The notes beneath the pieces were generated by a model. That model saw only the letters and a list, made by a program, of their open reading frames with translations, had not been told where the DNA came from and did not search any database. DNA of 6,092 bases from an uncultured Eubacterium sp. (GTDB taxonomy: Bacteria; Bacillota; Clostridia; Oscillospirales; Acutalibacteraceae): positions 1-6,092 of the forward strand of contig CABQCC010000087.1 of NCBI GenBank assembly GCA_902462495.1, in the 5' to 3' direction. Below, piece by piece: positions 5,453 through 6,092 of the stretch; position 1 is the first letter of the stretch; every line of letters begins with the position of its first letter. The translations under genes were made by a program, and so were the position numbers.

Positions 5453-6028
5453 ATGAAAAACACAAAAACACAAAAGATAGTGGGTATCGGTCTTTTCACC
5501 GCTATCATAGTTGCCCTCCAGCTTCTTGCGGCATCTATCAAATTCGGACCGTTTTCAATCACATTGGTGCTTGCACCTATCGTTATCGGCGCTGCTCTTT
5601 ACGGCATCGGCGCAGGAGCATGGCTCGGTCTTGCATTTGGCGTCAGCGTTCTTATCAGCGGCGATGCGGCAGCATTTATGACCATCAACCCGGCAGGAAC
5701 CGTGGCTACGGTATTGCTCAAAGGTATGCTTGCAGGTCTTGTTGCAGGATTGATTTACAAAGCACTTGAAAGCAAGAACAAAACCGTTGCGGTTGTTTTG
5801 GCAGGTATTGCCTGTCCGATAGTCAACACGGGAATCTTCCTTGCAGGTTGCTATCTTTTCTTCCAAGAATGGTTGGTTTCTGTATTCGGCACAACAGGCT
5901 TTGCAACCGTTGTAACCGGTCTTGTATCAGTTAACTTTGCCGTTGAACTCGGAATCAATATGGTTTTGGCTTCTGTTATCGTGAGAGTCATCGACATTGG
6001 CAAAAAGCAATTGAAGAAAAATTCATAA
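5453..6028 (+). CDS. ECF transporter S component, substrate unknown
   Basis: A 191-residue, strongly hydrophobic integral membrane protein with about six helices (roughly 8-27, 35-52, 54-70, 82-103, 110-135, 150-180) and basic ends. The FGPFSITLVLAPIVIGAALYG stretch, the Gly/Ala-rich helices and the length fit the PF12822-type substrate-binding S components of energy-coupling factor vitamin transporters. AIIVA (17-21) matches the AxxxA motif in helix 1 that contacts the EcfT partner. No ATPase or EcfT gene is nearby, so it probably shares a module encoded elsewhere (group II type). The substrate, likely a vitamin or related micronutrient, cannot be read from sequence. The start is the ATG at 5453, with AAAGGA ending nine bases upstream; an in-frame TTG two codons earlier (5447) is less likely. 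It is transcribed away from the envelope genes, and its leader may control translation. Family is fairly sure, substrate is not. Confidence 0.85.
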   Translation: MKNTKTQKIVGIGLFTAIIVALQLLAASIKFGPFSITLVLAPIVIGAALYGIGAGAWLGLAFGVSVLISGDAAAFMTINPAGTVATVLLKGMLAGLVAGLIYKALESKNKTVAVVLAGIACPIVNTGIFLAGCYLFFQEWLVSVFGTTGFATVVTGLVSVNFAVELGINMVLASVIVRVIDIGKKQLKKNS

Positions 6029-6046
6029 AACACAAATATAAATCAT

Positions 6047-6090
6047 AACCACCAGTTGAACTGGTGGTTTGCACAGGCCCTATAAGGGCC
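6047..6090. repeat. Two-hairpin repeat downstream of the ECF gene (right edge), possible terminator
   Basis: AACCACCAGTT (6047-6057) and AACTGGTGGTT (6059-6069) are perfect reverse complements around one G; in practice a 9-bp stem with a 5-base loop. TTGCACA follows, then GGCCCT (6076-6081) and AGGGCC (6085-6090), a second 6-bp stem. It starts 19 bases after the ECF stop and may help end that transcript, but only three T follow the first stem, so termination is uncertain. The double-hairpin layout resembles short repeats that IS200/IS605-type transposases act on; that link is inference and no transposase is visible. It may continue past the window end. Confidence 0.55.
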
Positions 6091-6092
6091 GC

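Noticed and set aside
5555..5866. 103-residue leftward open frame inside the ECF gene
   Set aside because: The Cys/Lys/Arg-rich translation mirrors the Ala/Gly/Leu-rich codons of the opposite strand. No start signals are seen.

Overview
The window looks like chromosomal DNA from a low-GC, Gram-positive gut-type Clostridia, perhaps the Ruminococcaceae/Oscillospiraceae. The reasons are consensus sigma-A-type promoters, purine-rich ribosome binding sites, secreted proteins with CHAP, Ig-like and fibronectin modules, a lone ECF-transporter S component, and two compact hairpin repeats at the window edges. The taxon is inferred from style, not from a marker gene.

Layout. Four genes run leftward and one runs rightward from a shared AT-rich divergent region at about 5199-5452. 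In leftward transcription order they are: a secreted CHAP-domain cell-wall hydrolase with a Lys/Thr-rich linker, an Ig-like domain and a C-terminal membrane anchor (5198-3849); a membrane-bound nucleotide-sugar 4,6-dehydratase of the FlaA1/CapD/WbpM/PglF family (3807-1924); an 85-residue unrecognised protein with its own putative promoter and a good terminator (1783-1526); and a secreted protein with a Cys/His papain-like amidase domain plus two fibronectin III domains, driven by a near-perfect promoter (1401-121). The CHAP and dehydratase genes are 41 bp apart with no visible terminator, so they are probably cotranscribed. Rightward lies an ECF transporter S component of unknown substrate (5453-6028), with a consensus promoter and a leader of about 95 nt that can fold over its own ribosome binding site.

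Function. The leftward block has a cell-envelope theme: two secreted cysteine hydrolases of likely peptidoglycan or surface-protein specificity flank an enzyme that makes 4-keto-6-deoxy sugar precursors for surface glycans or glycoproteins. Neither glycosyltransferases nor other sugar-pathway genes are in view, so the pathway cannot be named. The S component would need an EcfA/A'/T energising module encoded elsewhere.

Most of the window is ordinary. The observations most worth a second look are the alternative-pairing leader of the ECF gene, a smaller alternative-pairing leader before the 85-residue gene, and the two edge repeats. No complete novel system is evident. No stretch above 300 bases lacks a gene.
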